A DNA stretch of 64,000 nucleotides from Plantactinospora endophytica (GCF_016862915.1 NZ_BONW01000021.1:372001-436000), one strand, 5' to 3'. Positions 26,895 to 37,326 are shown, counted from the first letter of the stretch. Notes: generated by a model from the sequence alone, not told the origin. Made by a program: numbers and translations.

Positions 26895-27917
26895 CTAAAG
26901 CTGCTCGGTCTCGCGGTAGTCGTCGGTGTCGTAGTCGGCCTCGCCGAACGAGTCGACGACGTGCGCCGGGTCGAAGTTGGGCGCCGAGTCCTTCAGGCCC
27001 AGCCCCATGCCGGCGAGCTTCATCTTGACCTCGTCGATCGACTTCTGACCGAAGTTCCGGATGTCGAGGAGATCGGCCTCGGTACGCCCGATGAGCTCGC
27101 CAACCGTGTTGATGCCCTCGCGCTTGAGGCAGTTGTAGGACCGGACGGTGAGGTCCAGCTCCTCGATCGGCAGCGCCAGGTCGGCCGCGAGCTGCGCGTC
27201 CTGCGGCGACGGGCCGATGTCGATGCCCTCGGCGCTCTCGTCCAGCTCCCGGGCCAGCCCGAAGAGCTCGACCAGGGTGGAGCCGGCGGAGGCGAGCGCG
27301 GTACGCGGCCCGATCGACGCCTTGGTCTCGACGTCGATGATCAGCCGGTCGAAGTCGGTACGCTGCTCGACCCGGGTCGCCTCGACCCGGTACGTCACCT
27401 TCAGCACCGGCGAGTAGATCGAGTCGACCGGGATCCGGCCGATCTCGGCACCCGCCTGCTTGTTCTGCGCGGCGGTGACGTAGCCCCGACCCCGCTCGAC
27501 GGTCAGCTCCATGTCGAGCCGGCCCTTGCCGTTCAGGGTGGCGAGCTTGAGGTCGGCGTTGTGCACGGAGACACCGGCCGGGGGCTGGATGTCACCGGCG
27601 GTGACGTCGCCGGGGCCCTGCTTGCGCAGGTACATGCTGACCGGCTCGTCGTGGTCGGAGCTGACGCAGAGCTCCTTCACGTTCATGACGAGCTCGACCA
27701 CGTCCTCCTTGACCCCCGGGATGGTGGTGAACTCGTGCAGCACACCGTCGACCTTGATCGAGGTGACCGCCGCGCCCGGGATGGAGGAGAGCAGGGTCCG
27801 CCGGAGCGAGTTGCCCAGGGTGTACCCGAAACCCGGCTCGAGCGGCTCGATGGTGAACCGGGACCGGGTCTCGCTGATCGACTCCTCGGTGAGGGTCGGC
27901 CGCTGGGTGATGAGCAT
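26895..27917 (-). CDS. rpoA: RNA polymerase alpha subunit
   Basis: 340 residues. The N-terminal assembly domain has [19 protein letters not shown] (about 30-48) and the C-terminal domain carries the DNA- and activator-binding helix-hairpin-helix [17 protein letters not shown] (about 262-278). The acidic C-terminal tail ([18 protein letters not shown]) is typical of Actinobacteria. It lies between rpsD and rplQ in the alpha operon. Confidence 0.98.
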   Translation of the reverse strand: MLITQRPTLTEESISETRSRFTIEPLEPGFGYTLGNSLRRTLLSSIPGAAVTSIKVDGVLHEFTTIPGVKEDVVELVMNVKELCVSSDHDEPVSMYLRKQGPGDVTAGDIQPPAGVSVHNADLKLATLNGKGRLDMELTVERGRGYVTAAQNKQAGAEIGRIPVDSIYSPVLKVTYRVEATRVEQRTDFDRLIIDVETKASIGPRTALASAGSTLVELFGLARELDESAEGIDIGPSPQDAQLAADLALPIEELDLTVRSYNCLKREGINTVGELIGRTEADLLDIRNFGQKSIDEVKMKLAGMGLGLKDSAPNFDPAHVVDSFGEADYDTDDYRETEQL

Positions 27918-28031
27918 GTTGTTTCCTTTTCGTTCGGGGCACCCGCTATTTGATGCCCAAACTGATGTCCGGCGCTCCGCACCGGCTCCCGACGGCAGGG
28001 CCGGGAACCGGTGCGGAAACGCCAGGAACCG

Positions 28032-28658
28032 CTACTTCGAGTAGAGCTCGACGATCAGCTGCTCCTGGACCTGGGTGTCGATGACGCCCCGGGCCGGAAG
28101 CGAGTGGATCAGCACCTTCATCTGGCTGGGGATCGCCTCCAGCCAGGCCGGCACCGTCTTCGAGCCAGCCTCGGCCTGCGCCACGATGAACGGCGTCAGC
28201 TCCTTGGACTTGGCCCGGACCTCGACGATGTCGTGCTCCTTCACCCGGTACGACGGGATGTCGACCTTGCGGCCGTTCACCGTCAGGTGACCGTGCTTGA
28301 CGAGCTGCCGCGCGTGGTCGCGGGACTTCGCCAGGCCGGCCCGGTAGACGACGTTGTCGAGCCGGGACTCGAGGATCTGGAGGAGGATCTCGCCGGTCTT
28401 GCCCTTCTTGGCGACGGCCTCCTCGTAGTACCCGCGGAACTGCTTCTCCAGCACGCCGTAGACGCGGCGGGCCTTCTGCTTCTCACGAAGCTGGAGCAGG
28501 TATTCCGTCTCCTTGGTGCGGCCCCGGCCGTGCTGCCCGGGCGGGAACGGCCGGGACTCGAACGGGCACTTCGGGCCATCGCACTTGCTGCCCTTGAGGA
28601 ACAGCTTCATCTTCTCCCGACGGCAACGGCGGCAGTCGGCACCGGTGTAACGAGCCAT
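28032..28658 (-). CDS. rpsD: 30S ribosomal protein S4 (zinc-binding form)
   Basis: 208 residues. S4 starts assembly of the small-subunit body and in many bacteria represses its own operon. The N-terminus has Cys 9, 12, 26 and 31, the zinc-binding C+ form. The S4 RNA-binding domain is at about 95-160 (ESRLDNVVYRAGLA, VKHGHLTVNGR). It follows rpsK by 16 bases and precedes rpoA by 114 bases. Confidence 0.98.
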   Translation of the reverse strand: MARYTGADCRRCRREKMKLFLKGSKCDGPKCPFESRPFPPGQHGRGRTKETEYLLQLREKQKARRVYGVLEKQFRGYYEEAVAKKGKTGEILLQILESRLDNVVYRAGLAKSRDHARQLVKHGHLTVNGRKVDIPSYRVKEHDIVEVRAKSKELTPFIVAQAEAGSKTVPAWLEAIPSQMKVLIHSLPARGVIDTQVQEQLIVELYSK

Positions 28659-28674
28659 GTTCTTCGTCTACCTC

Positions 28675-29082
28675 TCAGACCCGACGACGCTTCGGCGGAC
28701 GGCACCCGTTGTGCGGCTGCGGCGTGACGTCGGCGATCTGGCCGACCTCCAGCCCGACGGCCTGCAGCGAACGGATGGCGGTCTCCCGGCCGGAGCCGGG
28801 GCCCTTGACGAACACGTCGACCTTGCGCATGCCGTGCTCCATGGCCCGACGTGCGGCGGCCTCGGCGGCCAGCTGCGCGGCGAACGGAGTCGACTTGCGG
28901 GAACCCTTGAAGCCCACCTGGCCGGCGGAGGCCCAGGAGATGACGGCACCGGTCGGGTCCGTGATGGAGACGATGGTGTTGTTGAACGTGCTCTTGATGT
29001 GCGCCTGCCCGTGGGCGACGTTCTTGCGTTCCTTGCGCCGGACCTTCTTGACGGCGGCCCCGGCGCGAGCCTTCGGTGGCAT
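28675..29082 (-). CDS. rpsK: 30S ribosomal protein S11
   Basis: 135 residues, with the basic N-terminus [18 protein letters not shown] and the conserved [12 protein letters not shown] and [12 protein letters not shown] end. S11 forms the mRNA exit side of the platform with S7 and S18. A 209-bp spacer filled by a triple 62-bp repeat separates it from rpsM. Confidence 0.98.
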   Translation of the reverse strand: MPPKARAGAAVKKVRRKERKNVAHGQAHIKSTFNNTIVSITDPTGAVISWASAGQVGFKGSRKSTPFAAQLAAEAAARRAMEHGMRKVDVFVKGPGSGRETAIRSLQAVGLEVGQIADVTPQPHNGCRPPKRRRV

Positions 29083-29108
29083 AAGTCTGTGCGCTCCTAG
29101 TTGACTTT

Positions 29109-29291
29109 CCGGTACGGGTTGGAGTCCGGCCTACCTCGGCGGATGCCGACCCGGATTCCGGAGAACTTATCCGGTGCGGGTTGGAGTCCGGCCTACCTCG
29201 GCGGACGTTGACCCGAATCCCGGAGAACTTCCCGGTGCGGGTTGGAGTCCGGCCTAGCTCGGCGGATGCCGACCCGGATTCCGGTTAAGTT
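29109..29291 (-). repeat. 3 x 62-bp tandem repeat between rpsM and rpsK
   Basis: Units start at 29109, 29171 and 29232 (period 61-62) and are about 90% alike. On the transcribed strand each can fold: GGAATCCGG against CCGGACTCC with one mismatch, enclosing UCGGC-AUCC-GCCGA. The inner stem is lost in the middle unit. The repeats make up nearly all of the spacer. No ribosome binding site or ORF is seen in them, so they would be transcribed as leader RNA for rpsK. Confidence 0.92.
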
Positions 29292-29672
29292 CTACTTCTT
29301 GCCGGGCTTCTTCTTGCCGGCGACGGTCCGCTTCGGGCCCTTCCGGGTCCGCGCGTTGGTACGGGTCCGCTGGCCACGGACGGGCAGGCCCCGGCGGTGC
29401 CGGATGCCCTCGTAGCAGCCGATCTCGACCTTGCGGCGGATGTCAGCAGCGACCTCGCGGCGTAGGTCACCTTCTACCTTGTAGTTGGCCTCGATGTGGT
29501 TCCGGAGCTGGACCAGCTCCTCGTCCGTGAGGTCCTTGGCGCGCTTGTCGGGGGAGATGCCGGTGGCGGCGAGCGTCTCGACCGCGCGGGTCCGACCGAC
29601 CCCGAAAATGTAGGTAAGCGCGATCTCCAGCCGCTTCTCGCGGGGAAGATCGACGCCGGCTAGCCGTGCCAT
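29292..29672 (-). CDS. rpsM: 30S ribosomal protein S13
   Basis: 126 residues from ATG 29672, giving the standard start [11 protein letters not shown]. The helix-two-turn-helix core [10 protein letters not shown] and the basic C-terminal tail [17 protein letters not shown] that reaches the P-site tRNA are present. It is separated from rpmJ by 220 bases in which I see no gene. Confidence 0.98.
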   Translation of the reverse strand: MARLAGVDLPREKRLEIALTYIFGVGRTRAVETLAATGISPDKRAKDLTDEELVQLRNHIEANYKVEGDLRREVAADIRRKVEIGCYEGIRHRRGLPVRGQRTRTNARTRKGPKRTVAGKKKPGKK

Positions 29673-29892
29673 GTGCGGGCGTACTCCTCGGAATTCTTCG
29701 CGGAGGTCTGCACCCACCCCACCCCGCCTGCCCTAAACCGGCGGGCCCCGGCCTCCGACCGGGGGTCGGCCACGACTGCGCTATCGCTTGGCGATCTCGC
29801 CGCTCGCGGCTGGGACGAGCTTGTGTTGTTGTACGGGACCTGCGGCCCGGACTTTCCGACGACTCCGCCGGCACGTGGCCGGCGGGCGTGGC

Positions 29893-30006
29893 TCAGCCCT
29901 GGCGCTGCTTGTGGCGCGGGTCGGTGCAGATGACCATGACCCGGCCGTGCCGGCGGATCACCCGGCACTTGTTGCAGATCCTCTTGACGCTCGGCTTGAC
30001 CTTCAC
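29893..30006 (-). CDS. rpmJ: 50S ribosomal protein L36 (zinc-binding form)
   Basis: A 37-residue protein starting at GTG 30006. It opens [14 protein letters not shown] and carries the zinc ribbon Cys 11, Cys 14, Cys 27 and His 32 before the end HKQRQG. It lies between infA and rpsM, as in nearly all bacteria. It is easily overlooked because of its size and GTG start. Confidence 0.96.
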   Translation of the reverse strand: MKVKPSVKRICNKCRVIRRHGRVMVICTDPRHKQRQG

Positions 30007-30132
30007 GGTTGCCTTACTTTCCCACTCTGCCCGGCAGCGCGCTGACGCCGTCGAGTCTTGAGGACGGACACGGACACCCGGCCGTCGTCAGACAGTTCGT
30101 GAACCCCGGACCGACGGACGGCCCGGCGCCGT

Positions 30133-30354
30133 TCACTTGTAGCGGTAGACGATTCGCCCTCGGGTCAGGTCGTACGGCGAGAGTTCGACGACGACCCGGT
30201 CCTCGGGCAGGATGCGGATGTAGTGCTGCCGCATCTTGCCGCTGATGTGAGCCAGCACCTTGTGACCGTTGGCGAGCTCGACCCGGAACATGGCGTTCGG
30301 GAGTGGCTCGATCACTCGGCCCTCGATCTCGATGGCTCCGTCTTTTTTCGGCAT
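30133..30354 (-). CDS. infA: Translation initiation factor IF-1
   Basis: 73 residues from ATG 30354 ([20 protein letters not shown]), a single S1-like OB fold with [13 protein letters not shown] and [18 protein letters not shown]-1 blocks the A site during initiation. A promoter-like pair lies 140-170 bases upstream, and rpmJ follows 126 bases downstream. Confidence 0.98.
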   Translation of the reverse strand: MPKKDGAIEIEGRVIEPLPNAMFRVELANGHKVLAHISGKMRQHYIRILPEDRVVVELSPYDLTRGRIVYRYK

Positions 30355-30495
30355 GTCCTCCGCTGTCCTGACGTCGGTTACTCCGGACGGCTCACAACGC
30401 CTTTCCCGGATGGAGAACATCCGAGCCAGCCGCGGCTCCGGGCCCACCGAAGCGCTGGTGGGCATGCCGGAGTGGACGCTGTGCGCCGATCAGCC

Positions 30496-30525
30496 AGTGT
30501 ACGCGCGCCCGCACGCCAGCGCCAA
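30496..30525 (-). promoter_or_regulatory. Candidate infA promoter
   Basis: On the minus strand TTGGCG (30525-30520) and TACACT (30501-30496) are 18 bases apart, close to the housekeeping sigma consensus of Actinobacteria. A leader of about 140 nt would precede infA. Confidence 0.55.
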
Positions 30526-30568
30526 CCCGGGGACTCCCAGGTCGTCGTACCGGACGAAGGCGACTATA

Positions 30569-31126
30569 TCAGGCAGGTTCTTCCTGACCGGCCTGCTCGC
30601 CCCGGCGGCGATTCCGTTTCTCGATCTTGGCCTGCCGCTTCGCTTCCCGCTTGGCGGCCCACCGCTGCGGCTCCCCGTTCGCCAACCCGGTCACGGTGCC
30701 GACGAGCAGCACCGCGCCCAGCGGCCCGGCCACCCAGACCGGCCAGAAATAGAGCCAGTCGGTCGCGATCAGGGAGGTGATCGCCCAGATCACCACCACG
30801 ACGGTGACCACACCGACGTAGCCGTCCCAGGTGTCGGCCAGCCAGGCCCGGGTGGCGCCCGGGTAGCGCCCGTCCGGACCGCGCCGGAGCGCCGGGGCAG
30901 CCGCCCCGTCGGCGGGGACCAGTTGGGCCCGGTCGACCGGTACCGTCCCAGGCAGGTCGTCGAGGAGTCCGTCGAAGTCCGCGTACGTCTTGGCGGCGTA
31001 CGCCCGCTGGAGCCGGTCCTCGTACTCGCCGAGGTCGAGTCGGCCCTCGTTGAGCGCGCGCAGGAGTTGGTCGGCCACCGCCGCGCGATCGGAGTCCGCG
31101 GCGCGCATCTGGTCCCGCCGGTCCAT
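30569..31126 (-). CDS. DUF1707 domain membrane protein
   Basis: 185 residues. The N-terminal DUF1707 domain (about 6-58) shows the usual MRAADSDRAAVADQLLRAL, GRLDLGEYEDRLQRAYAAKT and DDLPGTVPV. A Pro/Ala linker, two transmembrane helices (about 105-122 and 126-147) and a very basic tail (AAKREAKRQAKIEKRNRRR) follow. The domain's function is unknown. It sits between map and infA in the middle of the ribosomal region, co-directional with both. Confidence 0.88.
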   Translation of the reverse strand: MDRRDQMRAADSDRAAVADQLLRALNEGRLDLGEYEDRLQRAYAAKTYADFDGLLDDLPGTVPVDRAQLVPADGAAAPALRRGPDGRYPGATRAWLADTWDGYVGVVTVVVVIWAITSLIATDWLYFWPVWVAGPLGAVLLVGTVTGLANGEPQRWAAKREAKRQAKIEKRNRRRGEQAGQEEPA

Positions 31127-31202
31127 ACCTACGAGGATGCCACTCCCCGGCCACCGTCGACGACCTGCGCCCGTCCGGCCGTCACGGGCGGCAGGCGGGG
31201 CC

Positions 31203-32051
31203 TCAGGCCGAGGACTGGGCCGGCTCCCGGGCGGTCACCAGGTCGCCGAGCCGGGCCCGGCCGCCGTCCGGGGCGGTCAGCACCCAGACACCGTCGTCCA
31301 GCAGCGCCATCGTGTGCTCGACGTGGGCCGCGATCGACCCGTCCCGGGTGATCACCGTCCAGCCGTCGTCCAGTTCCACGGTCCGGGGCGAGCCCAGGGT
31401 CACCATCGGCTCGATCGCCAGCGCCATCCCGGGTACCAGCTTGGGGCCACGGCCGGGCCGACCGTGGTTGAGCACGTGCGGGTCCTGGTGCATCTCGGTG
31501 CCGATGCCGTGCCCGCCGTACCCCTCGACGATGCCGTAGCGGCCGGCGGCCCGGACGGCGCGCTCCACCGCGTACGAGATGTCGGTCAGTCGGCCGCGAC
31601 CGCTGAGCATGCCGCGCGCTGCGGCCCGGATCCCGGCCCACATCGCGTCCTGCGCGACCTCGGCCATCCGGAGCAGTTCCGGGCGTACCTCGCCGACTCC
31701 GACGGTGATCGCGGCGTCGCCGTGCCAGCCGTCGAGGATCGCGCCGCAGTCGATCGAGATCAGGTCGCCGTCCCGGAGCACCTGGGTGGGGGCCGGGATG
31801 GCGTGCACGACCTGTTCGTTGACCGAGGAGCAGATCGACGCCGGATAGCCGTGGTAGCCCTTGAACGACGGGGTGCCGCCGGCCTCCCGGATCACCGACT
31901 CGGCGATCGCGTCGAGGTCGGCGGTGGAGACGCCGGGCGCCACGGCTGCCCGCATCCGGTCCAGTGCCGCCGCGACGACCAGCCCGGCAGCGCGCATCAG
32001 CTCGATCTGCTCCGGGGTCTTCAGCTGGATGTCCAGCTGGGGACGGCGCAT
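31203..32051 (-). CDS. map: Methionine aminopeptidase, type I
   Basis: Removes the initiator methionine from new proteins. 282 residues with the metal ligands in [20 protein letters not shown] (two Asp), the His of [15 protein letters not shown], and the Glu residues of LAIEPMVT and HVEHTMAL. It follows adk by ten bases in the secY-adk-map order. Confidence 0.97.
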   Translation of the reverse strand: MRRPQLDIQLKTPEQIELMRAAGLVVAAALDRMRAAVAPGVSTADLDAIAESVIREAGGTPSFKGYHGYPASICSSVNEQVVHAIPAPTQVLRDGDLISIDCGAILDGWHGDAAITVGVGEVRPELLRMAEVAQDAMWAGIRAAARGMLSGRGRLTDISYAVERAVRAAGRYGIVEGYGGHGIGTEMHQDPHVLNHGRPGRGPKLVPGMALAIEPMVTLGSPRTVELDDGWTVITRDGSIAAHVEHTMALLDDGVWVLTAPDGGRARLGDLVTAREPAQSSA

Positions 32052-32061
32052 GGTGCCCAGC

Positions 32062-32715
32062 CTATCCGCCGTACGACCGCAGGGCGTCGATAGCCCGGAC
32101 GGTGACGTCCTCGACCGGCCCGGTGGCGTCGATGCCGACGAGCTTGCCCTGCGCGCCGTAGTAGTCGATCAACGGTGCGGTCTTGCTGGCGTACTCGCGC
32201 AGCCGCTCGGCGATCGTCTCCGCCTTGTCGTCGTCCCGCTGGAACAGCTCCCCGCCGCAGCGGTCACAGATCCCCTCGACGGAGGACGGGTCGAACTCGA
32301 TGTGCCAGACCTTGCCGCAACCCCGGCAGGTACGCCGGCCGGAGAGCCGCCTGATCACCTCGTCGTCGTCGACCACCAGCTCCATCACGAGGTCGAGCGC
32401 CGTGCCGAGGTCGGCCAGCAGCTTGTCCAGCGCGGCGGCCTGCGGAGTGGTCCGCGGGAAGCCGTCGAGCAGGAACCCCTCGGCGGCGTCCGGCTCGGCG
32501 AGCCGGTCCCGGACCATGTTGATGGTCACCTCGTCCGGTACCAGCTTGCCGGCGTCCATGTAGCGCTTCGCCTCGACACCCAGTGGGGTGCCCTGCGACA
32601 CGTTGGCCCGGAAGATGTCCCCCGTCGAGATCTTGGGCACGGCGAGGTGGGCGGCGATGAACTCGGCCTGGGTCCCCTTGCCCGCCCCGGGGGGACCGAC
32701 CAGAACGAGTCGCAT
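32062..32715 (-). CDS. adk: Adenylate kinase with zinc-type LID
   Basis: Interconverts AMP, ADP and ATP. 217 residues with the P-loop GPPGAGKGT (about 7-15), the AMP-site DGFPRT and the LID arginine in RLSGRRTC. The LID holds CRGC and CDRC, a four-cysteine zinc site as in Gram-positive enzymes. Its ATG directly abuts the secY stop. Confidence 0.97.
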   Translation of the reverse strand: MRLVLVGPPGAGKGTQAEFIAAHLAVPKISTGDIFRANVSQGTPLGVEAKRYMDAGKLVPDEVTINMVRDRLAEPDAAEGFLLDGFPRTTPQAAALDKLLADLGTALDLVMELVVDDDEVIRRLSGRRTCRGCGKVWHIEFDPSSVEGICDRCGGELFQRDDDKAETIAERLREYASKTAPLIDYYGAQGKLVGIDATGPVEDVTVRAIDALRSYGG

Positions 32716-34047
32716 CTACCGCAGGAACCCTTCGTAGTTCCGCTGCATGAGCTGGCTCTCGATCTGCTTCACGGTCTCCAGCCCGACGCCGACCATGATC
32801 AGCACAGCGGTGCCACCGAACGGGAAGTTCTGGAACTGCTGGTTGTCCAGCCAGATGAAGAAGAAGTTCGGCAGGATCGAGATCAGGCCCAGGTAGAGCG
32901 CGCCCGGGAGGGTGATCCGGCTCAGGATGAAGTCGAGGTAGTCGGCGGTCGGCTTGCCGGGCCGGATGCCCGGGACGAACCCGCCGTACTTCTTCATGTT
33001 GTCCGCGACCTCGGTCGGGTTGAACGTGATCGAGACGTAGAAGTACGTGAAGAAGATGATCAGCAGGAAGTAGACGCTGATGTAGGTCGGGCTGTCCGGC
33101 TGCACCAGGTGGTTCTGCACCCAGGTCTGCCAACCGTTGAGGTTGTTCTGGTCGAAGAACTGGAGCAGCAGGGTCGGCAGGTAGAGCAGCGACGAGCCGA
33201 AGATGACCGGGATCACACCCGCCTGGTTGACCTTGAGCGGGATGTAGGTCGAGGTGCCGCCGTACATCCGCCGGCCGATCATGCGCTTGGCGTACTGGAC
33301 CGGGATCCGGCGCTGCGCCTGCTCGATGAAGACGACCGCGGTGATGACCACCAGGACCAGCACCAGCACCAGGCCGAACATCGCCCAGCCCTTGTTGTTC
33401 TTGATCGTCCAGCCCTCGCTGGGGAGCCGGGCGGCGATCGAGGTGAAGATCAGCACGGACATGCCGTTGCCGACGCCCCGGTCGGTGATCAGCTCGCCGA
33501 GCCACATCACCATGCCGGTGCCGGCGGTCATCGTGATCACCAGGACGGTCACGGTCAGCCAGCTCGGCAGGCCGGTGCCCTCCGGGATGATCGGGAACTC
33601 CTGGCACATCCCGTTGAAGAGCTGGCCGGACCGGGCCAGCGCCACGAACGCCGACGCCTGGAGGACGCCCAGGCCGAGGGTGAGGTACCGGGTGTACTGC
33701 GTGATCTTCGCCTGGCCGGACTGGCCCTCCTTGCGGAGCGCCTCCAGCCGCGGGATGACCACGGTGAGCAGCTGCAGGATGATCGAGGCGGTGATGTAGG
33801 GCATGATGCCCAGCGCGAAGACCGACAGCGACAGCAACGCGCCGCCGGAGAACAGGTTGAGCAGGTTGAAGACACCGTTGCCCTCACCCGACTCCATGGT
33901 CTGGATGCACTTCTGCACGTTGCCGTAGGAGACGCCCGGGCTGGGCAGCGTCGCACCGAGCCGGTAGACCGCGATGATGCCTACTGTGAACAGCAGCTTC
34001 TTGCGCAGGTCAGGCGTGCGGAACGCACTGAGAAAGGCGGAGAGCAA
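32716..34047 (-). CDS. secY: Protein translocase subunit SecY
   Basis: The membrane channel of the Sec export pathway. I start at TTG 34047, giving 443 residues: AGGAGG lies six bases upstream and the protein then begins with the usual LLSAFLSAFRTPDLRKK. A longer reading adds 27 basic residues without family support. Ten transmembrane helices can be traced, with YRLGATLPSPGV in the first and the cytoplasmic loops around RQKIT-like GQAKITQYTRYLT. The 237-bp gap to rplO holds only a poor promoter candidate (TAGAGT at 34143-34148, no clear -35). Confidence 0.96.
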   Translation of the reverse strand: MLSAFLSAFRTPDLRKKLLFTVGIIAVYRLGATLPSPGVSYGNVQKCIQTMESGEGNGVFNLLNLFSGGALLSLSVFALGIMPYITASIILQLLTVVIPRLEALRKEGQSGQAKITQYTRYLTLGLGVLQASAFVALARSGQLFNGMCQEFPIIPEGTGLPSWLTVTVLVITMTAGTGMVMWLGELITDRGVGNGMSVLIFTSIAARLPSEGWTIKNNKGWAMFGLVLVLVLVVITAVVFIEQAQRRIPVQYAKRMIGRRMYGGTSTYIPLKVNQAGVIPVIFGSSLLYLPTLLLQFFDQNNLNGWQTWVQNHLVQPDSPTYISVYFLLIIFFTYFYVSITFNPTEVADNMKKYGGFVPGIRPGKPTADYLDFILSRITLPGALYLGLISILPNFFFIWLDNQQFQNFPFGGTAVLIMVGVGLETVKQIESQLMQRNYEGFLR

Positions 34048-34284
34048 CTTCTTCCTCCTGCGCGAGGCGGGCCGCCGGTGGTTCCTGGCGGGACGGGGTG
34101 GTTGTCGGGTGGTGGACCCGATACCCATAGCTGGGATCGGACTCTAACAGTCCGGCGCGCTCCCGGGCAGATCCACCCGGAGAACATTCACCGCTTCCGA
34201 TGTTAACGGGGCGAATGGCCCCCCACGAGGTCGTGGCGCCCGCCAGTTGCCGTGAACTGAGCGAGCGCCCCGACCGCGATGTCC

Positions 34285-34728
34285 CTACAGCTCCGTCGCC
34301 GAGCCGCCGGCAGCGGTGATCTTCTCCTTGGCCGACGCACTGAACGCGTGCGCCGACACCTGGAGGGCGACCCCGCCCAGCTCCCCGGTACCGAGAACCT
34401 TCACCGGCTGACCCTTGCGGACGGCGCCGGCCTGGACCAGCTCCTGCGGACCGACCTGGCCGCCCTCCGGGAACAACTCGGCGAGCCGGTCCAGGTTGAC
34501 CACCTGGAACACGACCTTGAACTTGTTCTTGAAGCCCTTCAGCTTCGGCAGCCGCATGTGGATGGGCATCTGCCCACCCTCGAACGCCGCCGAGATGTTC
34601 TTCCGGGCCTTGGACCCCTTGGTACCGCGACCGGCGGTCTTCCCCTTGGAACCCTCACCGCGACCCACCCGGGTCTTCTCGGTCTTGGCTCCGGGGGCCG
34701 GGCGCAGGTGGTGGACCTTGATCGTCAT
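34285..34728 (-). CDS. rplO: 50S ribosomal protein L15
   Basis: 147 residues with the Gly-rich, basic N-terminus [20 protein letters not shown] and the [14 protein letters not shown] segment. It overlaps rpmD by one base (TAATG) and is the last ribosomal gene before secY. Confidence 0.98.
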   Translation of the reverse strand: MTIKVHHLRPAPGAKTEKTRVGRGEGSKGKTAGRGTKGSKARKNISAAFEGGQMPIHMRLPKLKGFKNKFKVVFQVVNLDRLAELFPEGGQVGPQELVQAGAVRKGQPVKVLGTGELGGVALQVSAHAFSASAKEKITAAGGSATEL

Positions 34729-34910
34729 TACTCGACCTCCTCGACCTTCACGAGGTGGCTCACGGTGAAGATCATGCCCCGAATCTCGGGGCGGTCCTCC
34801 TTGACCACCACGTCGTTGATCCGCTTGAGACCGAGCGACCGCAGCGACTCGCGCTGGTTGTGCTTGGTCCCGATGCCGGACCGGACCTGGGTCACCTTCA
34901 GGCGTGCCAT
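34728..34910 (-). CDS. rpmD: 50S ribosomal protein L30
   Basis: 60 residues from ATG 34910 ([20 protein letters not shown]). The start overlaps the rpsE stop by one base (TGATG) and the stop overlaps the rplO start, so all three genes are tightly coupled. Confidence 0.97.
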   Translation of the reverse strand: MARLKVTQVRSGIGTKHNQRESLRSLGLKRINDVVVKEDRPEIRGMIFTVSHLVKVEEVE

Positions 34911-35524
34911 CAGGCCGTCACCCCCGCCTGGGCCGCCAGCATGGCGGCCGGGGCGACGTCCTCTACCGGCAGACCCCGACGCTTCGCGACCGCCTCCGGC
35001 GACTCCAGCCCCTTCAGGGCGGCGACGGTGGCGTGCACGATGTTGATCGGGTTGGACGAACCGAGGCTCTTGGAGAGCACGTCGTGGATGCCCGCGCACT
35101 CCAGCACGGCGCGGACCGGACCACCGGCGATGACACCCGTACCGGCGCTGGCCGGCTTGAGCAGCACCACACCGGCGGCGTCCTCGCCCGTCACCGGGTG
35201 CGGGATCGAGGCACCGATCCGGGGCACCTTGAAGAAGTGCTTCTTGGCCTCCTCGACACCCTTGGCGATCGCCGCGGGCACCTCCTTGGCCTTTCCGTAG
35301 CCCACCCCGACCGTGCCGTCGCCGTCGCCCACGATCACGAGGGCGGTGAAGCTGAAGCGACGACCACCCTTCACGACCTTGGCAACCCGGTTGATGGCGA
35401 CGACCCGCTCAAGGTGCGGCGTCTTCTCGGCGGGCGCGTTTCCGCGACCGCCCTCACGGCGGTTGTCGCGGCGACCACCCTCGTTGCCACCGGACCCGCC
35501 GCCACGGCGCTGTTGACCTGGCAT
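34910..35524 (-). CDS. rpsE: 30S ribosomal protein S5
   Basis: 204 residues. The conserved part starts near residue 40 ([36 protein letters not shown]-like). An Arg/Gly-rich N-terminal arm of about 38 residues precedes it ([20 protein letters not shown]), longer than in E. coli. S5 takes part in decoding fidelity and mRNA unwinding. Confidence 0.98.
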   Translation of the reverse strand: MPGQQRRGGGSGGNEGGRRDNRREGGRGNAPAEKTPHLERVVAINRVAKVVKGGRRFSFTALVIVGDGDGTVGVGYGKAKEVPAAIAKGVEEAKKHFFKVPRIGASIPHPVTGEDAAGVVLLKPASAGTGVIAGGPVRAVLECAGIHDVLSKSLGSSNPINIVHATVAALKGLESPEAVAKRRGLPVEDVAPAAMLAAQAGVTA

Positions 35525-35592
35525 CAGCAGCTTTCCTCTCTCATCGTGACGGGGTTAGTTTCGATCCTCGTCTGACTGCGCATCAGATGCCG

Positions 35593-35982
35593 TCAGAACT
35601 CGAGCCCGGCTTCGCGGGCCGCGTCGGCCAGCGCAGCGATCCGCCCCGCGTACTGGTTGCCACCGCGGTCGAAGACGACCTTGTCGATACCGGCCGCCTT
35701 GGCCCGCTCGGCGACGAGCGCGCCGACCTTGCCCGCCAGGGCGCTCTTGTCGCCCTCGCTGCCCCGGATCGAGTCGTCCATGGTTGAGGCGTAGACCAGC
35801 GTGTGGCCCTTGCCGTCGTCCACGATCTGCGCGGTGATGTGCCGCAGCGAGCGGGTGACCACGAGCCGCGGCCGCTCGGCGGTGCCGGTGACGGTCTTGC
35901 GGACCCGGAAGTGCCGACGCGCCCGCCCGATGGCGCGCTTGGCGGCGACTCCGCGGCGACGCTTGAGCAGTGTGGCGGTCAC
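35593..35982 (-). CDS. rplR: 50S ribosomal protein L18
   Basis: 129 residues, binding 5S rRNA with L5. The start is GTG 35982, which overlaps the rplF stop as [24 protein letters not shown] and [20 protein letters not shown] are the conserved core. Confidence 0.98.
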   Translation of the reverse strand: MTATLLKRRRGVAAKRAIGRARRHFRVRKTVTGTAERPRLVVTRSLRHITAQIVDDGKGHTLVYASTMDDSIRGSEGDKSALAGKVGALVAERAKAAGIDKVVFDRGGNQYAGRIAALADAAREAGLEF

Positions 35983-36521
35983 TTCTTACCTGCCTTTCCG
36001 GCCTTGCGGCGAATGACTTCGCCCTGGTACTTGACGCCCTTGCCCTTGTACGGCTCCGGCGGACGGATCTTCCGGATGTTGGCGGCGACCTCACCGACCT
36101 GCTGCTTGTCGATGCCGGCCACGTGGAACAGGGTGGGCCGCTCGACGGTGAAGGTGATTCCGGCCGGGGCCTTCACCTGCACCGGGTGCGAGAAGCCGAG
36201 CGCGAACTCCAGGTCGCTGCCCTTGGCGGTGACCCGGTAACCGGTGCCGGCGATCTCCAGGGTCTTGCGGTACCCCTCGGTCACCCCGACGATCATGTTC
36301 GCGACCAGCGTACGGCTCAGGCCGTGCAGCTCCTTGGCCTTGCGCTCGTCGTTGGGCCGGCTGACGTGCAGCTGGCCGTCCTCGCCCCGCTCGGCCTTGA
36401 TCGGCTCGGCCAGGGTGTGCGACAGCTCGCCCTTCGGCCCCTTGACCTTGACGGTCGAGCCGTCGATGGTCACCTCGACGCCGGACGGCACCGGGATCGA
36501 CTTACGTCCAATACGCGACAT
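35979..36521 (-). CDS. rplF: 50S ribosomal protein L6
   Basis: 180 residues from ATG 36521 ([19 protein letters not shown]). The second domain carries the signature [15 protein letters not shown] near the end. L6 lies near the factor-binding stalk base. It follows rpsH by 16 bases. Confidence 0.98.
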   Translation of the reverse strand: MSRIGRKSIPVPSGVEVTIDGSTVKVKGPKGELSHTLAEPIKAERGEDGQLHVSRPNDERKAKELHGLSRTLVANMIVGVTEGYRKTLEIAGTGYRVTAKGSDLEFALGFSHPVQVKAPAGITFTVERPTLFHVAGIDKQQVGEVAANIRKIRPPEPYKGKGVKYQGEVIRRKAGKAGKK

Positions 36522-36537
36522 TTCTCTCAGTCTCCCG

Positions 36538-36945
36538 TTACCAGACGAAGGCGAGGACTTCCCCGCCAACGCTCCGCTTGCGGGCCTGCCGGTCGGTCAG
36601 CAGTCCCTGGGACGTCGAAATGATCGCCACGCCCAGTCCACCGAGCACCCGCGGGAGCCCGTCCGACTTGGCGTACACCCGGAGGCCGGGCTTGGACACG
36701 CGCTTGATGCCGGCCAGGCTCCGCTCGCGGTTCTGGCCGTACTTCAGCTCGACGACCAGTCGCTTGCCGACGGCGCCCTCCTCGGGCTCCTCGACCGCCC
36801 AGGTCGCGATGTAGCCCTCGGCCTTGAGGACCTCGGCGATGTTCGCCTTGATCTTCGAGTAGGGCATCGTCACCCGGTCGTGGTACGCCTGGTTGGCGTT
36901 ACGCAGACGCGTCAGCATGTCTGCGATCGGGTCGGTCATCGTCAT
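36538..36945 (-). CDS. rpsH: 30S ribosomal protein S8
   Basis: 135 residues ([16 protein letters not shown] at the start, GEVLAFVW at the end). Two ATG codons six bases apart could start it; the upstream one is used here. S8 binds 16S rRNA helix 21 and is the spc-operon repressor in E. coli. The 154-bp gap to rpsZ shows no gene. Confidence 0.98.
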   Translation of the reverse strand: MTMTDPIADMLTRLRNANQAYHDRVTMPYSKIKANIAEVLKAEGYIATWAVEEPEEGAVGKRLVVELKYGQNRERSLAGIKRVSKPGLRVYAKSDGLPRVLGGLGVAIISTSQGLLTDRQARKRSVGGEVLAFVW

Positions 36946-37099
36946 GGATCTCGTCAGCCTTTCTCGCCGGGGTTCCCAGGGCAGTGGCCCGGGCCTACGG
37001 CGTTGCGATCCTCGCCCCGGATATCGGTCGGGACGTGGCTGGGCCCAAAGCGGGTGGCGTCACGGTGCTCGCTCCGCCACCCACGGATGGGGCGCAGTG

Positions 37100-37285
37100 T
37101 CACCAGGAAGCCTTCGACACGCCGGGCAGCTCACCACGGTGGGCCATCTCCCGGATGCACACCCGGCAGAGGCCGAACTTGCGGTAGACCGCCTTCGGCC
37201 GACCGCACCGCTGGCAGCGGGTGTACGCGCGAACCGAGAACTTCGGCTTCGCGGCGGCCTTGAGGATCAGCGCCTTCTTCGCCAT
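37100..37285 (-). CDS. rpsZ: 30S ribosomal protein S14 type Z
   Basis: 61 residues, the short zinc form of S14, with Cys 24, 27, 40 and 43 and the end [10 protein letters not shown]. In actinomycetes a longer zinc-free S14 is often coded elsewhere under zinc control; it is not in this window. Confidence 0.97.
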   Translation of the reverse strand: MAKKALILKAAAKPKFSVRAYTRCQRCGRPKAVYRKFGLCRVCIREMAHRGELPGVSKASW

Positions 37286-37326
37286 ATCAGTCCTCAGTTC
37301 TCCTTGTTTCGATCAGTCACGGCCGC

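Noticed and set aside
29109-29291. CRISPR-like array
   Set aside because: The units are contiguous 62-bp repeats with no unique spacers, and there are no cas genes.
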